Shown here piece after piece: positions 48,391 through 50,757 of a DNA stretch of 50,757 nt (the stretch's first letter is position 1; every line of letters begins with the position of its first letter). The stretch comes from Lachnospiraceae bacterium. Its GTDB lineage: Bacteria; Bacillota; Clostridia; Lachnospirales; Lachnospiraceae. The position numbers were made by a program, and so were the translations under genes. The stretch is taken from contig JAFXSQ010000051.1 of the NCBI GenBank assembly GCA_017525525.1, forward strand, positions 1 through 50,757. Direction: 5' to 3'. The notes under the pieces are model-generated. The model was not told the origin of the DNA. It made no database searches and saw nothing but the letters and a program-made list of their open reading frames with translations.

Positions 48391-48397
48391 AAATGAC

Positions 48398-48481
48398 GCA
48401 GCAATAAGCACAGGTACGAAAAGTACGCGGGGACGCCGCTCTATAGCCCCGCTTAACTTTTATACCTGCATTCATTGCTGC
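48398..48481 (+). ncRNA. Long rod-like RNA fold between pdp and purE
   Basis: Four nested stems lie on one axis: GCAGCAAT (48398-48405) with ATTGCTGC (48474-48481), CAGGTA (48411-48416) with TACCTG (48463-48468), AAAAGT (48419-48424) with ACTTTT (48456-48461), and GCGGGG (48427-48432) with CCCCGC (48447-48452). The total is 26 bp, with small internal loops and a 14-nt apical loop. No U-tract follows. A competing inner stem, GCGG with CCGC (48437-48440 region), is possible. It ends 49 bp before purE. I do not recognise a known riboswitch class. Confidence 0.55.
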
Positions 48482-48530
48482 TGTGTATAGACATAGGAAC
48501 AATACATATTAGATACGGAGGAAAGAATAA

Positions 48531-49019
48531 ATGAGAGTAGCAGTAATAATGGGATCAATGAGCGATTTGGACAAGGTGTCACCGGCGGTGACGATTTTGA
48601 AGGACTACGGCGTAGCGGTAGATGTAAGATGTCTGTCCGCGCACAGGGCGCATGAGGGTCTGTCGGCATTCGTTAAGGAAGCTAATGAGAACGGAACAGA
48701 GGTTATAATCACTGCGGCCGGCATGGCAGCAGCCCTCCCCGGAGTTGTGGCTTCACAGACCGTGCTTCCCGTAATAGGAGTACCGCTTTCGGGCTCAGTG
48801 CTTGACGGAATGGATGCTTTGATGTCGGTGGTTCAGATGCCATCGGGTATCCCGGTTGCGACGGTCGCAATCAACGGAAGCAAGAATGCGGCGTATCTTG
48901 CGCTTCAGATAATTGGCGTAAACCATGCTGAGGTGAAGGAGAAGCTTCTCAAGGAAAGAGAGAATATGGAGAAGCAGGCCATGAAGGCAAATGATGAGAT
49001 CATGGCGAAGTTTGCTTAA
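48531..49019 (+). CDS. purE: N5-carboxyaminoimidazole ribonucleotide mutase
   Basis: A 162-residue class I PurE that converts N5-CAIR to CAIR in purine synthesis. Motifs are GSMSDLD (8-14), VRCLSAHRAHE near 32-42 with the catalytic histidine, and ITAAGMAAALPGV followed by PVIGVPLSG. The ribosome site ACGGAGGAA precedes ATG 48531. No purK or other pur genes are adjacent, so it sits alone after pdp. The hairpin-rich leader just upstream may control it. rlmD starts 23 bp downstream. Confidence 0.96.
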   Translation: MRVAVIMGSMSDLDKVSPAVTILKDYGVAVDVRCLSAHRAHEGLSAFVKEANENGTEVIITAAGMAAALPGVVASQTVLPVIGVPLSGSVLDGMDALMSVVQMPSGIPVATVAINGSKNAAYLALQIIGVNHAEVKEKLLKERENMEKQAMKANDEIMAKFA

Positions 49020-49042
49020 AGATTTGAAGGATCTTTTATTCA

Positions 49043-50518
49043 ATGAAAAAGAACGACGAATACACAATAGAAATAACCGATATGAGTACCGACGGTGAAG
49101 GCGTAGGCCATGTGGAAGCAGATGGCATGCGCCTTGCTGTGTTTGTAAAGGATGCGGTCTTAGGTGATGTGGCTAAGGTAAAGCTTACTAAGCTTAAGAA
49201 GAATTATGCTTTCGGAAGACTGATGAAGGTCATCACTCCGGGGCCTGACAGGGTGGAACCCTTGTGTCCCATAGCGGCAAAATGCGGCGGGTGTTCGATG
49301 ATGCAGCTTTCTTATGAAAAACAGCTTGAGCTAAAGAGCAAGCGTGTTACGGATGTCTTAAAGCGCATCGGAGGCGTGGATGAACCGGAGAAGTATTTCG
49401 AAGGCGTGACAGGAATGGAGCAGCCTTATCACTTCAGGAACAAGATGCAGTTCCCGGTCGGGCTTGACCGTGATGGAAAGGTACTCATAGGTTTTTACGC
49501 AGGCAGGACACACAGCATTATGGACAGTGATTCATGTGCGACCGGACATCCCGTAAATGACTACATCATTAGACATATACGTCCATGGATTGAAAAGAAT
49601 CAGAGGGGGACCGGTTCATTTGTGTATGATGAGGAAGAGCATAAAGGGCTTATCAGGCATTTGCTGACAAGGACCGGCTTTACAACCGGAGAACTCATGG
49701 TGTGCCTTGTGATAAACGGAAGCAAGCTTGCAAAGGCTCCCGAAAAGGCGAGAGAAATTGAAGCGGAGCTTGTCGCCGAATTGACTAACGCAGTAGACGA
49801 GTACAACACATCGGGAAATACATGCCCGAATGCAAAGCATGAGAAGGTGCTTTTGACATCCGTTCAGCTCAATACCAATACCGAGAAGACCAATCGTATT
49901 CTCGGTGAAGAAACAAGAACCGTATTCGGAAAGGATTACATAGAAGATGTATTGCTCGGCAATACATTTCGCATATCGGCGCTTTCTTTCTATCAGGTCA
50001 ACCCGGTGCAGACGGAGCGCATCTATTCCAAGGCACTGGAGTACGCCGGCCTGACCGGAAGCGAAACAGTGTGGGATATGTACTGCGGCGCGGGAACCAT
50101 ATCCTTAAGCCTTGCAAAACAGGCGGGCAGGGTGTATGGCGTGGAGATTGTCGAGCAGGCCATAGAGGACGCTAAGAAGAACGCCGAAGCAAACTTTATT
50201 ACCAACGCTGAGTTCTACGCGGGCGACGCCGGCGAGGTGGTCAGCAGGATATACGCCTCCGGCAAACCCGGAAGCCGCGCGGATGTCGTGGTTGTCGATC
50301 CGCCGCGAAAGGGACTCTCGCAGCAGCTTATCGATACCGTGGCCGCCATGTCCCCAGAAAGAATAGTCTATGTTTCCTGTGACCCGGCAACCTTAGCCAG
50401 GGATATCAAGTTATTCTCCGAGAAGGGATATGAAATCAACAAAGCAGCGGCATTTGATGCCTTCTGCCATTCGAATCATGTGGAGACGGTGGTAGCAATA
50501 CAACGCGTGAAATCGTAG
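49043..50518 (+). CDS. rlmD: 23S rRNA (uracil-5-)-methyltransferase, RlmD/RumA type
   Basis: A 491-residue SAM-dependent methyltransferase. A TRAM RNA-binding domain covers about 5-65 (ITDMSTDGEGVGHVEADG). Cys75, Cys81 and Cys84 in CPIAAKCGGCS, with Cys165 in DSDSCATGH, fit the iron-sulphur cluster. The SAM site is DMYCGAGTISL, followed by VVDPPRKGL and the catalytic cysteine in VSCDPATLARD. The family methylates U1939 or nearby uridines of 23S rRNA; Firmicute members are often RlmCD with two targets, so the exact site is uncertain. It begins 23 bp after purE. Confidence 0.92.
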   Translation: MKKNDEYTIEITDMSTDGEGVGHVEADGMRLAVFVKDAVLGDVAKVKLTKLKKNYAFGRLMKVITPGPDRVEPLCPIAAKCGGCSMMQLSYEKQLELKSKRVTDVLKRIGGVDEPEKYFEGVTGMEQPYHFRNKMQFPVGLDRDGKVLIGFYAGRTHSIMDSDSCATGHPVNDYIIRHIRPWIEKNQRGTGSFVYDEEEHKGLIRHLLTRTGFTTGELMVCLVINGSKLAKAPEKAREIEAELVAELTNAVDEYNTSGNTCPNAKHEKVLLTSVQLNTNTEKTNRILGEETRTVFGKDYIEDVLLGNTFRISALSFYQVNPVQTERIYSKALEYAGLTGSETVWDMYCGAGTISLSLAKQAGRVYGVEIVEQAIEDAKKNAEANFITNAEFYAGDAGEVVSRIYASGKPGSRADVVVVDPPRKGLSQQLIDTVAAMSPERIVYVSCDPATLARDIKLFSEKGYEINKAAAFDAFCHSNHVETVVAIQRVKS

Positions 50519-50589
50519 AAATCCTTGTATTTACGCACTTTTGCCGGTTTTGGACATTCAATAAACTGTCTGAAAACCAGAGGGAAAAG

Positions 50590-50640
50590 ATGATGGTTGA
50601 CAGGATAACGGTTGTGGTAGCGGTTGAGGTCGACAAGTAA
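50590..50640 (+). CDS. Possible 16-residue peptide after rlmD
   Basis: AGAGGGA at 50579-50585 precedes an ATG that opens a 16-codon frame, MMVDRITVVVAVEVDK. It may be a relic of a longer gene or a leader for whatever lies beyond the window. The evidence is only the ribosome site and frame. Confidence 0.2.
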   Translation: MMVDRITVVVAVEVDK

Positions 50641-50677
50641 GGATACAAAAATGTCTTAATATGAATGTTAATATAAA

Positions 50678-50733
50678 CCCGTGTTTATTACGGGATGAAG
50701 TAGGGATACGAAATAGGTGTCCCTACTTTTTTT
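50678..50733 (+). terminator. Hairpin followed by intrinsic terminator at right edge
   Basis: CCCGT and ACGGG (50678-50694) form a short hairpin. Then GTAGGGATAC (50700-50709) pairs with GTGTCCCTAC (50717-50726) over 10 bp with one G-U, followed by seven T residues. It closes the purE-rlmD unit or acts as an attenuator for a gene beyond the edge. Confidence 0.75.
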
Positions 50734-50757
50734 GTCAAAGTATTGAAAAGGAAAATA

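Overview
The window looks like the chromosome of a Lachnospiraceae-type Firmicute (Clostridia). This rests on coding style (strong GGAGG ribosome sites, moderate G+C), the eukaryote-type HisA, DUF4428 and YfhO proteins, Firmicute-type RpoB/RpoC and a Gram-positive LexA box. No rRNA, tRNA, CRISPR array, transposase or phage structural gene was seen. Many start codons were moved downstream of the longest possible start, where a ribosome site or promoter decides.

Layout. 1-4361 is accessory. It holds two arrays of the same 72-bp repeat (one cut by the left edge), an A+T-rich PD-(D/E)XK-type nuclease gene, a 47-bp tandem repeat, and a minus-strand ECF sigma factor/anti-sigma factor pair. 4362-10211 holds a hypothetical gene, cstA, holA, a cytoplasmic GH13 amylase and an RNase HI with a minisatellite linker. 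10440-16961 holds a tripartite hybrid histidine kinase, a substrate-binding lipoprotein and a single-pass membrane protein. 17012-21302 is a membrane-stress-like module (SPFH/zinc ribbon, DUF4428 with a methionine-rich tail, TFIIB-like ribbon, TPM) that resembles the Bacillus ydjGHI genes without pspA. 21493-29215 is rpoB-rpoC with its own promoter and leader. 29432-33727 holds a second GH13 enzyme, a divergent CAP-domain surface protein with a LexA box at its transcription start, and panE. 33816-36119 is a large A+T-rich nuclease-helicase fusion that looks like a single-gene defence protein. 36179-41316 is uvrB, a small membrane protein, and uvrA. 41329-45570 holds a HIS6-type hisA, a YfhO membrane protein and a small membrane protein. 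45719-50518 is nucleotide metabolism (deoB, pdp, purE) and rlmD.

How the genes work together. Starch and maltodextrin use (two intracellular GH13 enzymes), pyruvate or peptide uptake (CstA) and nucleoside salvage (DeoB plus Pdp) fit a gut carbohydrate fermenter. The envelope is strongly represented (ECF pair, SPFH/TPM module, YfhO, CAP protein). DNA repair (UvrA, UvrB, a LexA-boxed gene) and candidate defence nucleases are the other theme.

The most interesting signals are the 72-bp arrays with alternating inverted 7-mers, the LexA-boxed CAP protein, the DUF2075 nuclease-helicase, the PspA-less membrane module with its Met-rich partner, a long rod-like RNA fold before purE, a palindromic element placed directly after two terminators, and the duplicated translation start with GAA-loop hairpins before deoB. 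All function calls come from reading the translated sequence; no database search was run.
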